Source: Streptomyces sp. Tue 6430 (GTDB lineage Bacteria; Actinomycetota; Actinomycetes; Streptomycetales; Streptomycetaceae). From it: a stretch of 64,000 bases of DNA. Of the stretch, positions 18,052-26,422 are shown piece after piece. Numbering within the stretch: the first letter of the stretch is position 1; each line of letters opens with the position of its first letter. The stretch is from contig JAKGSH010000010.1 in assembly GCA_021568835.1 (NCBI GenBank), positions 3,286,001-3,350,000 of the forward strand. Direction: 5' to 3'. The position numbers and the translations under genes are program-made. The notes beneath the pieces are model-generated. The model did no database searches and was not told the origin of the DNA. It was given only the letters and a program-made list of their open reading frames with translations.

Positions 18052-18519
18052 GTGCCGCTGACCCTTCCCGACCTCCTCGCCCGTACGGCGCTCACCGCCC
18101 GGCTGGGGCCGGTCCGCGTCGGGGCGTCCTGGGCGGACGTCACCGCGCTGCTGGGGGAGCCCCGCGAGCTGCTCCGGAGCCGGCGGTGGCCCCGCCCGTA
18201 CGGTTACGGCGACCTGGAGGTCCTGGTCTGCCGGTGCGGGCGGGTACTGCTCGTCACCGTGCGGACGGGGGGAGAGTCCGTCGAACTGCCCTCGTGCGAA
18301 GGTGTGTTCCCCGGTGGGCCGACCGAGGCCGAGGTGGTCGCCGCGCTGGACCGGGTCGGCTGCCCCTGGGAGGCCGACCCCGCGCACACCTTCGGCGGCC
18401 AGCGCGGTCTGCGGGTGCCCGCGACCTTCGCCCTGTTCGTCTTCGCCGTGCCCGGGGACGGCCGGCCACGGCTGCACTCGCTGGGCCTGCCGGGCGACGG
18501 GCACGTCTGCCCGGCCTGA
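18052..18519 (+). CDS. Conserved hypothetical protein
   Basis: 155 residues starting at GTG 18052. Soluble, with WADVTALLGEP near the N-end and GYGDLEVLVCRCG in the middle. I do not recognise a domain; the pattern resembles small Streptomyces proteins sometimes found beside polymorphic-toxin immunity genes, but no toxin gene is nearby. Frame chosen from codon bias; start not certain. Confidence 0.6.
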   Translation: MPLTLPDLLARTALTARLGPVRVGASWADVTALLGEPRELLRSRRWPRPYGYGDLEVLVCRCGRVLLVTVRTGGESVELPSCEGVFPGGPTEAEVVAALDRVGCPWEADPAHTFGGQRGLRVPATFALFVFAVPGDGRPRLHSLGLPGDGHVCPA

Positions 18520-18687
18520 CGGCGGAAGGCAACCATCGTGCTCCCACGGGAGTCTGGTGAGACGTCAGGGGTATCGGGGACGTATGTGTACCCGCATGTA
18601 GGGTTTCGTCGTCCACGAAGATCCAGCACCGGACGATCCGAGCACGGTGTACGGGGTGAAGAACGGCCGAGGCGGAGGCGAGTGCCG

Positions 18688-20121
18688 GTGAGCGGGACGA
18701 GAAGGCGTGGACACATCCGGGCGGAGGCGGCCGGCCGCGGGAGCGGGGCGGGGCGGGGCGGCGACCTGGGCGGACCCGGCGGGACGCGGCTGACCCGGCG
18801 CGGGCGGATCGTGGCCTGGGGCGCCGGGGTGACCGCCGTGGTCGTCCTCGGTGTCGGCGGCGTCGGCGCGTGGGTCTACAACGACCTCAACAACAACATC
18901 GACTCCGCCACCGTGGACGACAAACTGGGCGGCGACCGGCCCGAGAACCTCAGCCCGGGCTCGAAGAACATCATGATCGTCGGCTCCGACAGCCGGGACG
19001 GCGCGAACGCGAAGTACGGCAAGGACCTGACCACCATGCAGTCGGACACGCTCATGGTGCTGCACATACCGGCGAACCGGGAATGGGCCGCGGTGGTGTC
19101 CTTCCCGCGCGACTCCTGGGTGGACATACCCACCTGCGAGATGGGCGGCGGCAAGACCTCCACCCCGCACAAGGCCAAGATCAACGAGGCGTTCGCGATC
19201 GGCGGCAGCAGCGGCGAGGTCGCCGAGGCCGCCGCGTGCAGCATCAAGACCGTCGAGGTCCACACCGGCCTGCGCATCGACCACTTCATGTCGGTCGACT
19301 TCTCCGGCTTCAAGGGCATGGTCGACGCGCTCGGCGGCATCGAGGTCTGCCCGAAGGAGCCCATCAAGTCCGACAAGGCCAAGCTGGAGATGGACGCCGG
19401 CTGCCAGACGGTCGACGGCGAGAAGGCCCTCGGCTACGTCCGGGTCCGCTACGGCGTCGGCGACGGCTCCGACATCGGCCGCATCGGCCGCCAGCAGGAG
19501 TTCATGGACGCCCTCGCGGCGAAGGCCCAGTCGAAGCTGACCAGCCCCGACGCCCTGTACGGCTTCCTCAAGTCCGCCACCAAGTCGCTGACCACGGACC
19601 CGGATCTGGCCGGCATCAAGCAGATCTACGGGCTGGCCGACGAACTCAAGGGCATCCCCAGCGACCGGCTCGCCTTCCTCACCGTGCCCAACTACCCGCG
19701 CGAGGCGGACGTCCCGACGGACAAGGCCAACGTCGTGTGGCAGTACCCGCAGGCGGCCGACCTGTTCACCTCCCTGGCCAGGGACAAGGAGATGACCAAG
19801 GCCCGCCTGCAGGCCGCGGCGAAGGACCTCGTGTACGCCTCCCAGGTCAGCGTCCGGGTCCTCAACGGCACCGGACGGTCCGGGCGCGCGGCGGCCGTCG
19901 CCGAGAAGCTCCGCACGATGGGCTTCACCGTGAGCGGCACGGGCAACGCCCCCGAGACGGTGGCCCGCACGACCGTCAGCTTCCCGGCCGGGCTGGAGAA
20001 GCAGGCCGCGGTGCTCTCCTCGCGGCTGCCGAAGGCGAAGCCGGCCGTGGCGGCGGACGCGCAGGCGGGAGTCGTCACGCTGGTCGTCGGACCGGACCTG
20101 GACGTCGGCGAGATGGGCTGA
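18688..20121 (+). CDS. LytR-CpsA-Psr (LCP) family cell-wall ligase
   Basis: Attaches phosphopolymers such as teichoic or teichuronic acids to peptidoglycan outside the membrane. About 477 residues: basic Gly/Arg-rich cytoplasmic head, one membrane helix (about 43-65), the LCP domain (about 100-285; MQSDTLMVLHI, FPRDSW, RYGVGDGSDIGRIGRQQEF with catalytic Arg/Asp residues) and a C-terminal LytR_C domain (about 390-470; SVRVLNGTG). GTG at 18688 with GGAGG nine bases upstream is preferred over GTG 18682 or the upstream GTG 18538; a TAGGGT -10-like sequence at about 18599 lies in between. Confidence 0.9.
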   Translation: MSGTRRRGHIRAEAAGRGSGAGRGGDLGGPGGTRLTRRGRIVAWGAGVTAVVVLGVGGVGAWVYNDLNNNIDSATVDDKLGGDRPENLSPGSKNIMIVGSDSRDGANAKYGKDLTTMQSDTLMVLHIPANREWAAVVSFPRDSWVDIPTCEMGGGKTSTPHKAKINEAFAIGGSSGEVAEAAACSIKTVEVHTGLRIDHFMSVDFSGFKGMVDALGGIEVCPKEPIKSDKAKLEMDAGCQTVDGEKALGYVRVRYGVGDGSDIGRIGRQQEFMDALAAKAQSKLTSPDALYGFLKSATKSLTTDPDLAGIKQIYGLADELKGIPSDRLAFLTVPNYPREADVPTDKANVVWQYPQAADLFTSLARDKEMTKARLQAAAKDLVYASQVSVRVLNGTGRSGRAAAVAEKLRTMGFTVSGTGNAPETVARTTVSFPAGLEKQAAVLSSRLPKAKPAVAADAQAGVVTLVVGPDLDVGEMG

Positions 20122-20141
20122 CGGAGCCTTCCGCGGCCGGG

Positions 20142-20170
20142 TTGGCGAGGCGCGGGGAACCGTGTAACAT
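20142..20170 (+). promoter_or_regulatory. Vegetative-type promoter of the ncRNA candidate
   Basis: TTGGCG at 20142-20147, a 17-base spacer and TAACAT at 20165-20170 match a housekeeping sigma promoter and predict a start near 20176, twenty to fifty-five bases after the LCP gene stop. Confidence 0.7.
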
Positions 20171-20175
20171 TGATC

Positions 20176-20336
20176 ATGAGCCGGTCACCGCAACAACGGT
20201 GAAAAGGTTCTGCGTTGGTGGTCCAAGGAAAGACGCCCCGCTTCCTGCGGGGAAATGCAGGTGCAAGGCCTGCCCGGCGCTCCAGTGGACGAGTCCCATC
20301 CCGTGTCGAACGGGGTGGGACTCGTTAGCTTTTCCC
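20176..20336 (+). ncRNA. Candidate structured small RNA of about 160 nt
   Basis: No ORF of coding character fills this stretch. It begins after a good promoter and contains successive hairpins: CACCG-CAACAA-CGGTG (about 20187-20202), CCCCGC-TTCCT-GCGGGG (about 20236-20252), GCAGG with CCTGC (about 20258-20274), and a terminator ending in a T-run. The start region contains an eight-codon frame, MSRSPQQR, beginning at the predicted start point. Neighbours face away or converge, so it appears to be a free-standing RNA gene. I cannot name a known family. Confidence 0.6.
20289..20334 (+). terminator. Intrinsic terminator with T-tract
   Basis: ACGAGTCCCATCCCG (20289-20303) pairs with CGGGGTGGGACTCGT (20311-20325), one wobble, around a seven-base loop. 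It is followed by TAGCTTTT. This is a classical intrinsic terminator, uncommon in such GC-rich DNA. Confidence 0.8.
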
Positions 20337-20401
20337 CGGCTCCCCCGGCTCCCCCCGGCTTCCCCGGCCTCTCCTCGGTTCCCCCTCGTGTCCGACGAGT
20401 T

Positions 20402-20434
20402 CGGGGGCGGCCGCCCGTGCGGTGGCCGCCCCCG
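20402..20434 (-). terminator. Terminator-like inverted repeat after the discoidin remnant
   Basis: CGGGGGCGGCC (20402-20412) and GGCCGCCCCCG (20424-20434) are exact inverted complements, seven bases past the stop at 20441. The remnant has kept its terminator. Confidence 0.6.
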
Positions 20435-20440
20435 TCGCCG

Positions 20441-20656
20441 TCAGGACGTGTTCGCGCTGGACCGGCCGAAGAACTCGATCTCCGCGATGGCGACCTGCTT
20501 GGCCGCCGAGGCGCCGTACGCCGACTCGAGGGTGAAGCGGACCTTCGTCACCTCACCGACGCGGAACGACCGCCGCTGGCCGCCCGCGCTCTGGTCGAGG
20601 ACGATGTCCCGGGTCGTCGTCTTCCCGTCGTTCGTCGTGTGCCGTCGGGCGAATGT
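20441..20656 (-). pseudogene. C-terminal remnant of a discoidin (F5/8-type) carbohydrate-binding protein
   Basis: About 72 codons, open from an in-frame stop at 20657-20659 to TGA at 20441. The sequence (TTNDGKTTTRDIVLDQS, VGEVTKVRFTLESAYG, KQVAIAEIEFFGRS) is the last beta-sandwich strands of the discoidin/NADase-type glycan-binding domain that ends many Streptomyces proteins. No start codon or upstream part exists, so the gene was cut at about 20655 and the rest is lost. The reading frame of the HTTM gene runs across it in another frame. Confidence 0.65.
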
Positions 20657-22127
20657 TCAACTCCCGTACGCCGAACGGTCGCCGGAGCGATCGCCAAGCG
20701 CGAAAGCCCAGGTGGGACGGCCACCGCCGGTGCCCCGCCGGCCCGTCGGCGGCTGCCCGGAACGACCGTCCGTCTCGGCCGTCCGGCCGGTCCGCACGGC
20801 AGGCGGACCGCCTGCCGTGCGGCACAGCCACGGCGTCCGGCCACCCGCCGCTTCCCCACCCTGTGGACGGGCGGCGCGGCGGGCGGCCTCGATGTCTCCC
20901 CGGCCCGGGCCGGGACCGGACGGCGCCGCCCGGCTCAGCCGCTCTTCGGGGGAGCTGGGGGGACGCGGGCCCGGTACCGGACGTGGTGTCCCTCCGGCCC
21001 GCCGGAAGGACGACTCGCTGCGGGGAGCCGGGTGCGCCGCCGGGCCGTCCCTGCGCGGGTACGACTCCGGGCCCTGCCGTCTGTTCGGGTGCGGCACGCC
21101 ACCCGCCCGTCCGCCGGACCGCGCGTCGCCAGAGGCGGGGGAGGAGGGTGTAGAAGCGGTCGGGGAGGAACACGGCGTCCGCGATGATCATCGCGCCGGA
21201 GAAGAGGGGCAGCCCCATGAGCACCGCGATGCCGACGTGCATGCTCAGCAGCATGGCGAGAACGGGGTACTTGAGCCTGCCGAAGAGCACGAACGGGAAG
21301 GCCACCTGCAGGAGCACGGTCAGGTAGCCCGCGACCGCGACCAGGAGGGTGTACTGGTCCACGAAGTGGGAGAGCGCGGGCCAGGGCCGGAAGAGTTCGA
21401 GGTTCAGGGCGTAGTGGAGAGCGGTGCCGCCGCCCCAGGTCGCGCCCTGGACCTTGTACAGACCGGCCGACCCGTAGAGGAAGCAGACCTGCGCCGCGAT
21501 GACGAACATGCCGCAGTTGTGCACCACCGTGACCAGGGTGGTCCGGGCGTCGCGGAGTTGCCCGGCGAAGGGGCTCCCCGCCGGTTCCGGCGCGCTGCCC
21601 GCACGGGCCGCTTCGAGCCGCTTCCTGCGCGCGTCCAGGGACCAGCGCCGGCCGCACGCGGTGAGGACGAGGTAGAGGGCCATCAGCAGGACCAGGTTGT
21701 CGCCCCCGTCCGTCATGAAGATCGCCCGGCCGTGGAACGAGGCCACCACGACGGCGAAGAGGACGGACGTCACGCGGGTCCGCCAGCCCAGCAGGAACAG
21801 CGCGGACGTGACAAGGGCCAGCGCGTAGCAGAGCTCGAAGTAGGCGCGCTCCTCGGACAGGGCCAGGATGCTCCTCCACCCCGTCTGTTCGAAGAGCTGC
21901 TGTGCCAGGGCGGGCGTCCACGGGGAGTCGGGGCCCCAGATCTGGGCACGGTGGGGGAACTCGCGCAGCAGGAAGACCAGGTAGAGCAGTCCGTAGCCGA
22001 TGCGCAGCACCGACGCGGCGTACAGGGACACCGGCCGGCCGGTCACCAGCTCCCAGGCGGCACCGATCCGGTCGGCGAGCCACCGGCGGCCGACGGCGGA
22101 CGTGGTCCTTCGGGCCTCACTCTCCAT
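20553..22127 (-). CDS. HTTM domain membrane protein (vitamin-K-dependent carboxylase-like)
   Basis: Polytopic membrane protein of 524 residues as read. HTTM domain with about seven helices (residues 25-345), including SLYAASVLRIGYGLLYLVFL, FMTDGGDNLVLLMALYL and YGSAGLYKVQG. HTTM is related to gamma-glutamyl carboxylase; substrates in bacteria are unknown. The last ~180 residues are Arg/Pro/Gly-rich and unlikely to be real; the true end is probably near 21100 or 20935, possibly through a frameshift. ATG at 22127 overlaps the stop of the DUF5819 gene, so they are translationally coupled. Adjacent HTTM and DUF5819 genes recur in Streptomyces. Confidence 0.82.
   Translation of the reverse strand: MESEARRTTSAVGRRWLADRIGAAWELVTGRPVSLYAASVLRIGYGLLYLVFLLREFPHRAQIWGPDSPWTPALAQQLFEQTGWRSILALSEERAYFELCYALALVTSALFLLGWRTRVTSVLFAVVVASFHGRAIFMTDGGDNLVLLMALYLVLTACGRRWSLDARRKRLEAARAGSAPEPAGSPFAGQLRDARTTLVTVVHNCGMFVIAAQVCFLYGSAGLYKVQGATWGGGTALHYALNLELFRPWPALSHFVDQYTLLVAVAGYLTVLLQVAFPFVLFGRLKYPVLAMLLSMHVGIAVLMGLPLFSGAMIIADAVFLPDRFYTLLPRLWRRAVRRTGGWRAAPEQTAGPGVVPAQGRPGGAPGSPQRVVLPAGRRDTTSGTGPASPQLPRRAAEPGGAVRSRPGPGRHRGRPPRRPSTGWGSGGWPDAVAVPHGRRSACRADRPDGRDGRSFRAAADGPAGHRRWPSHLGFRAWRSLRRPFGVRELNIRPTAHDERREDDDPGHRPRPERGRPAAVVPRR
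20792..20822. repeat. Perfect 15-bp inverted repeat
   Basis: CCGCACGGCAGGCGG at 20792-20806, one base, then its exact complement at 20808-20822. It lies in the doubtful tail of the HTTM frame and may be the true terminator of that operon, which would agree with the tail being noncoding. Confidence 0.65.
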
Positions 22128-22869
22128 GGCCGCTCACCTTCCACCAGGGCAGGAGCCGGTTCTCGACCGGCGTCGGGGGACGGTCACCGTCGGCGGTGCC
22201 GGGCGCGGCGACGGGCAGGGTGACGACGCGCAGCTGAATGAAGCCGAAGGCTCCGCCGTCGTGGGCGGCGACGCGGTCCGCGGCGATGTTGCTCAGGTAC
22301 TTCTGCATCATCATGGCGCGTTCCGTACGCGCCTTGTCGTCCCCTCCGTGGGAGTCGACGTAGCCGGCCCAGGCGCGGCGCAGCATGTTCTGGGCCGTGT
22401 GGCTCGGGAACGGTTGGTGCGCGACCGCGGAAGCGTCCACGGCGGTCAGGTCGAACCAGGAACTCACCCGCATCGATCCGCCTGGGCCGGTGTGTGCGGT
22501 TCTCGCCAGGATCTGTCGGTTGACGGATTCGGGATCCGGTGCGAAAAGCCGCCAGTTCTGTTCGAAGTAGGGGTACACCCAGGAATTGATCATCGGGCTG
22601 TATCGCTTGGAGACGGGATTGGCCGGTGCCACGTGAAGGAACACCAGAACCACGTGGACGACACTCGCCGTGAGACACAGGACCACGGCGGTACGCAGTC
22701 CGTGGGTCAGCGCACGGGTACGTCTCGGCGACCCGGGCGGTGCGGCCGTGGCGTCAGGACGTTCCTGCCCGACCGGATCCGATGCGAAGTGCTGAACTTC
22801 CTTCGCGTCCGCTGAGTGAATTCCGCCCGACACCGCACACCCTGTCTTTCTCGTTCCGACTGCTCGCAC
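22117..22869 (-). CDS. DUF5819 family membrane protein
   Basis: Up to 250 residues. One membrane helix (about 58-80, TAVVLCLTASVVHVVLVFLHV), then an outside domain with WVYPYFEQNWRLFAPDPE (about 95-112), the family hallmark. Function unknown; associates with HTTM proteins, and the two probably form a complex. GTG 22869 is the longest start and GTG 22833 an alternative. The stop overlaps the HTTM ATG. Confidence 0.82.
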   Translation of the reverse strand: MRAVGTRKTGCAVSGGIHSADAKEVQHFASDPVGQERPDATAAPPGSPRRTRALTHGLRTAVVLCLTASVVHVVLVFLHVAPANPVSKRYSPMINSWVYPYFEQNWRLFAPDPESVNRQILARTAHTGPGGSMRVSSWFDLTAVDASAVAHQPFPSHTAQNMLRRAWAGYVDSHGGDDKARTERAMMMQKYLSNIAADRVAAHDGGAFGFIQLRVVTLPVAAPGTADGDRPPTPVENRLLPWWKVSGHGE

Positions 22870-22969
22870 CCGCGTTCCGCACCGGCTGCCACCAGCGGCG
22901 CGCGGCGGATTCGATGGGAATTCCGCCGCGCGCCGTCATCCGGTGAGCGCACTGATCGAAGCGCGCCGC

Positions 22970-24322
22970 CTAGCCCTCGTGACCCTTGGAATGGTCGTCG
23001 CCCTCGTGGGCCTCGGGAACGTCGGCGTAGCCGAAGTTCTCGTCCGACTGCTTGTCGTGGTCGTACCCGCCGGGGTGGGGCTTGCCGCCGTGGTCCGGCT
23101 TGTCGTGGTCGTGCTTGCCGCCCTGGCCCGGCTGCCCCTCGCCCTCGTGATCCGGTCCGCCCGGCGCATGGTCGGGGCCGCCGCCGGGGCCGCCGCCGTG
23201 ACCGCCGCCGGGGCCGCCGCCGTGACCGCCGCCGGGGCCGCCGCCGTGACCGCCGGTGGTGTTGCCGCCGATCGTGTTGCCCTCGGTGTTCCCGCCGGTC
23301 GTGTTGCCGGCGGTGTTCCCGGCACTGTTGCCCGCGGTGTTCCCGGACGTGTTGCCCGAAGTGCCGCCGGTGGTGACGAGCGGTCCGCCCAGGAGGCCGC
23401 CGCTGACCAGGCCGCCGCCGAGGAGCCCGCCGCTCGTGGTCGTGCCGGTGGTGGTTCCGGCCGTGGTGCCGGTCGTCGTCCCGGCCGTGGTGCCGGTCGT
23501 CGTGCCGGCCGTGGTGCCGGTCGTGGTGCCGGTGGTCGTTCCGGTGGTGGTGCCGGCCGTAGTCCCACCGGTGGTGGAGGCCGCGCAGCCGCCGAGGAAG
23601 ATCCTGTTGTTGTTGAGGGTCACAGAACCTACCTGGGCCAACAGTCGGCCCTCGACGTTCGTTCCCTGGTTCACGGTGATCGAGTTCTCGGCCATGAGGG
23701 TGCCCACGAAGCTGGTGGTGACGCCGAGCGACGCGTCTTCGCCGATCTGCCAGAACACGTTGCAGGCCGAGGCGCCGTTGGTGAGGAGGATCCGGCTGGA
23801 GGTCGCCGTCGTCAGCGATTCGGGGATCTGGAAGACCCAGACCGCGTCGGAGCTTCCCTGACCGTCCAGGACCAGGTCGCCGGTGATACCGACGCCGGAC
23901 GTGGCGCGGTGGACGCCGGGAAGCAGCGCCGGGCCTCCGCCGATTCCCGCCGGAAGGGCGAAGTCCGGCGCCTGGCCGGCGGCGTTGTTGTACGCCACGA
24001 GCAGGTCGGCCTTGGCCTGGAGGGCCGCGGCGTCCGCGGCGTGGATGGCGCCCCCCACCTGGCCGGGCGGGAATCCGGTGATGGACGAGGTCGGGTGCGT
24101 CCCGAGGTCGTGGGCGAGCACCGAGTTGCCGGTGTTGGTCACTCCCGCACCCGCCAGAACGGAGTAACTCGCGGTCGTTCCCAGCGGTACGGGCAACGCG
24201 ATGGCCGACGCGGCCGTCGGCGTCATGAAGACCATCGCGGCGGAAACCGTTGTGGCGAGGGCCGAGGCCAGCAGGCCGGACAAAGTGCGGCGGCGAGCCG
24301 CTTGAGGGATCTTCAGCTTCAT
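22970..24322 (-). CDS. Secreted ice-binding-type (DUF3494) protein with Thr/Gly/His-rich tail
   Basis: 450 residues. Signal peptide to about residue 40 (ending TAASA). DUF3494 ice-binding beta-solenoid at about 41-246, with SYSVLAGAGVTNTGNSVL, GDLVLDGQGSSDAVWVFQIP and QIGEDASLGVTTSFVGTLMA. Then GTT-type Thr/Gly repeats, leucine/glycine patches, NTxGN repeats, HGGGPGG repeats and an acidic His/Asp-rich end. Known DUF3494 proteins adsorb to ice or act as adhesins; ice activity here is inferred. The tail looks flexible, O-glycosylatable and metal-binding. No LPXTG. Upstream of DUF5819 and HTTM on the same strand with a 100-base gap, so it may be the substrate or cargo of that membrane pair. Confidence 0.85.
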   Translation of the reverse strand: MKLKIPQAARRRTLSGLLASALATTVSAAMVFMTPTAASAIALPVPLGTTASYSVLAGAGVTNTGNSVLAHDLGTHPTSSITGFPPGQVGGAIHAADAAALQAKADLLVAYNNAAGQAPDFALPAGIGGGPALLPGVHRATSGVGITGDLVLDGQGSSDAVWVFQIPESLTTATSSRILLTNGASACNVFWQIGEDASLGVTTSFVGTLMAENSITVNQGTNVEGRLLAQVGSVTLNNNRIFLGGCAASTTGGTTAGTTTGTTTGTTTGTTAGTTTGTTAGTTTGTTAGTTTGTTTSGGLLGGGLVSGGLLGGPLVTTGGTSGNTSGNTAGNSAGNTAGNTTGGNTEGNTIGGNTTGGHGGGPGGGHGGGPGGGHGGGPGGGPDHAPGGPDHEGEGQPGQGGKHDHDKPDHGGKPHPGGYDHDKQSDENFGYADVPEAHEGDDHSKGHEG

Positions 24323-24817
24323 CGAAAGGCCATTTTCTTGTGTGGGGGCCGTGGGGTGCCGGGCCCTTCCGAACGCCCGGAAATCCTTGCTCGTTTCTGC
24401 CGCCGCATATTAAGCAGAAATATTCTGCCGCCAAGCCGGACGGGACCGCGGGAAATTGCCGCTCATTCGACTGGCGCACAGCGTTACGGAAATAACTTGA
24501 TTCATATTTTCGATCGCTTTCGTGCCCTCGGCCGGGTGGATCCGCCGCAGTGAAGTCGGTCGCCCGCGCTGCGCGGCCGGTGCTCGCCGGCCGAGCCTTC
24601 GTGGCCACCGGTCACCCGGCCGGCGTGGACGTCGAGGCGCGGGGCGCGAGGCGCGGGGCACGAGGCACGGGGCGCGGGTGGCGAGCTGCGGAACGGCCGG
24701 GCGCGGCACGCGCCCCGCCCTGCGGTCGCGAACCCGGCGGGCGCCGCCTCGTCCTGCCTCCTCGCCCGGGGACGATTACCTCACCGTCCGACGCGCAAAA
24801 ATCTGTTGCGGCCGGAG

Positions 24818-24846
24818 TAGACATTGGGCGGTGGTGTGGCTATGGT
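24818..24846 (+). promoter_or_regulatory. Strong vegetative-type promoter before a noncoding region
   Basis: TAGACA (24818-24823), 17 bases, TATGGT (24841-24846). Predicted start about 24853. Immediately downstream is a perfect nine-bp hairpin at 24874-24898 (GCCCGGCAG and its complement, seven-base loop). Confidence 0.65.
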
Positions 24847-24901
24847 TTCTCTCGTAGCCAGAAGGAACCAAGGGCCCGGCAGACACGAACTGCCGGGCGG
24901 C

Positions 24902-25270
24902 AGTACCGCAGTTGCAGTGCGCAGGACGGTTCGGTGGTGGAGTTTCGAAGCCAGGCTTGTCGCAGGACGGTGACGGGACTGACGACCGGACCGGGTGGCC
25001 CGCAGTGATCAGGGGCCGCCGCGAGCAGTACCGCAGTTGAAGTAGTGGCAGTACCCGCAAGTGAGGTTCGCAGTACCCAGCAGTGAAGTGAAGGAGCGGT
25101 ACCTCGGTGAAGGCGTCGGCTGCGGGCGCGCGCACCGGGAGGTCCGGCAGTGGGGTTCCAAGCCAGAGCAGACGCAGGACGGGCGACGGGGCTGGCTGTC
25201 GGAGGGCGGCGCTCTCACAGGCCGCCGGGCAGTACGCAGTACCAGCAGTACGCAGTAGAGCAGTACGCAG
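24902..25270 (+). repeat. Duplicated unit and GCAGTAC microrepeats
   Basis: GCAGTACCGCAGTTG occurs at about 24902 and again at about 25026. Behind each is a related block (AAGCCAG, six bases, CGCAGGACGG, then GACGGG) near 24952 and 25159, so a unit of roughly 120-190 bases is present twice in diverged form. The stretch 25230-25270 repeats GCAGTAC five times. Confidence 0.55.
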
Positions 25271-25500
25271 TCCCCCCGTTTGGCAAGCAGTTGATCACCG
25301 AGGGAAGAACGGAGGAGCCGAACGCCATCAGGATCGCCCGGGCGAGTGCCTTGAACCCGGGTACCGCAGGACATCGATAGTGAGGTGGTCTCCGGTCGAG
25401 CAACCGCGATCCCAGCACACCCGACAGTGTCCCCGTCGGGTCTGCGGAAACAGAGGGCCGGCGCAGTAACAAGGCCGGCGGATGGTGTAGCAGTTCCTTC

Positions 25501-25530
25501 GGGCCCTGGCGCCGTACGGCGCCAGGGCCC
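25501..25530 (+). terminator. Perfect 14-bp hairpin ending the noncoding unit
   Basis: GGGCCCTGGCGCCG, TA, then its exact complement. It closes a possible transcript of about 680 nt from the promoter at 24818, 98 bases before the TrhA start. Being symmetrical it may act in both directions. Confidence 0.65.
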
Positions 25531-25627
25531 TCCACGTGTTCCCCGCGGAGGTGCCGTCGGCATCCGACCCGCACCCCGCGGCGTCGCGCCGGGCCGCCCG
25601 CTTCAGCCGACCCCAGAATATGGACGC

Positions 25628-26422
25628 ATGATCGCCGAAGACGCTCAGCCGCCGGCCCACGGACGGGAGTCCCGGCCCCGCCCCGGCGCCACGCCCGCCC
25701 CCCTCCGTCCCCCTGCCGCCGACGCGCCCGCCGACACGACCGGCCGGCTGACCGCGGCCGCCGCCCTGGAGGACGGTGTCGAGCGCGCGGCGGCCGCACT
25801 GAAGCCGAGGATGCGCGGCTGGCTGCACGCCGGCGTGTTCCCCCTCGCCCTGGCCGGCGGCATCGTCCTGGTCGCCGTCTCGCGCTCGGCGGCGGCCGTG
25901 GCGGCCTGCTCGGTGTACGCGCTGTCGGCCTGCCTGCTCTTCGGCACCAGCGCCGTCTACCACCGCGGGACGTGGGGCTCGCGCGGGGAGGCGGTCCTGC
26001 GGCGGCTGGACCACGCGAACATCTTCCTGATCATCGCCGGCACCTACACGCCGCTGGCGGTGCTGCTGCTCGACGCGGACCGGCAGCGGGTGCTGCTGGC
26101 GGTGGTGTGGGCGGGCGCCCTGGCCGGCATCGCCTTCCGCATCCTGTGGATCGGGGCTCCCCGGTGGCTGTACACCCCGTGCTACATCGCGCTGGGCTGG
26201 GTGGCCGTCTTCAACCTGCCCGACTTCGCGCGCACCGGCGGCACCGCGGTCGTCGTCCTCGTCGTCACCGGCGGCCTGCTCTACACGGCGGGCGCCGTCG
26301 TCTACGGACTCAAGCGCCCCGACCCGTCCCCGGCCTGGTTCGGCTTCCACGAGGTCTTCCACGCCCTGACCATCGCCGCCTTCGCCGCGCACTACACGGC
26401 CATCCTCCTGGCCGCCACGTGA
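25628..26422 (+). CDS. trhA: Hemolysin III / TrhA family membrane protein
   Basis: 264 residues. After a soluble Pro-rich head of about 60 residues there are seven membrane helices with the family motifs: SAVYHRGTWGSRG (His-containing, about 109-121), RRLDHANIFLIIAGTYTPLAV and FGFHEVFHALTIAAF. These His/Asp residues resemble the metal site of PAQR receptors. Bacterial members influence membrane lipid energy homeostasis rather than act as true hemolysins. ATG at 25628 follows AATATGGAC and may be leaderless. Confidence 0.88.
   Translation: MIAEDAQPPAHGRESRPRPGATPAPLRPPAADAPADTTGRLTAAAALEDGVERAAAALKPRMRGWLHAGVFPLALAGGIVLVAVSRSAAAVAACSVYALSACLLFGTSAVYHRGTWGSRGEAVLRRLDHANIFLIIAGTYTPLAVLLLDADRQRVLLAVVWAGALAGIAFRILWIGAPRWLYTPCYIALGWVAVFNLPDFARTGGTAVVVLVVTGGLLYTAGAVVYGLKRPDPSPAWFGFHEVFHALTIAAFAAHYTAILLAAT

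Larger units (their letters stand above)
24323..25627. other. Long stretch without a supported gene
   Basis: About 1.3 kb between the ice-binding gene and the TrhA gene. Open frames exist on both strands, but codon bias is poor and none gives a recognisable protein. It holds the promoter of the leftward operon, a rightward promoter at 24818-24846, a hairpin, two copies of a degenerate repeat unit, many GCAGTAC motifs and a strong terminator at 25501-25530. A possible frame from GTG 25107 (binding site GAAGGAG) gives a Ser/Arg/Gly-rich 120-residue sequence that I do not regard as a protein. Confidence 0.6.

Noticed and set aside
23250..23585. Repetitive DNA resembling a CRISPR or minisatellite
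   Set aside because: The repeats are in frame inside the ice-binding gene and encode the Thr/Gly and Asn/Thr repeats; there are no unique spacers.
25009..25563. 184-codon minus-strand frame in the noncoding stretch
   Set aside because: Codon bias is poor and it spans the repeat units and terminator; probably chance.
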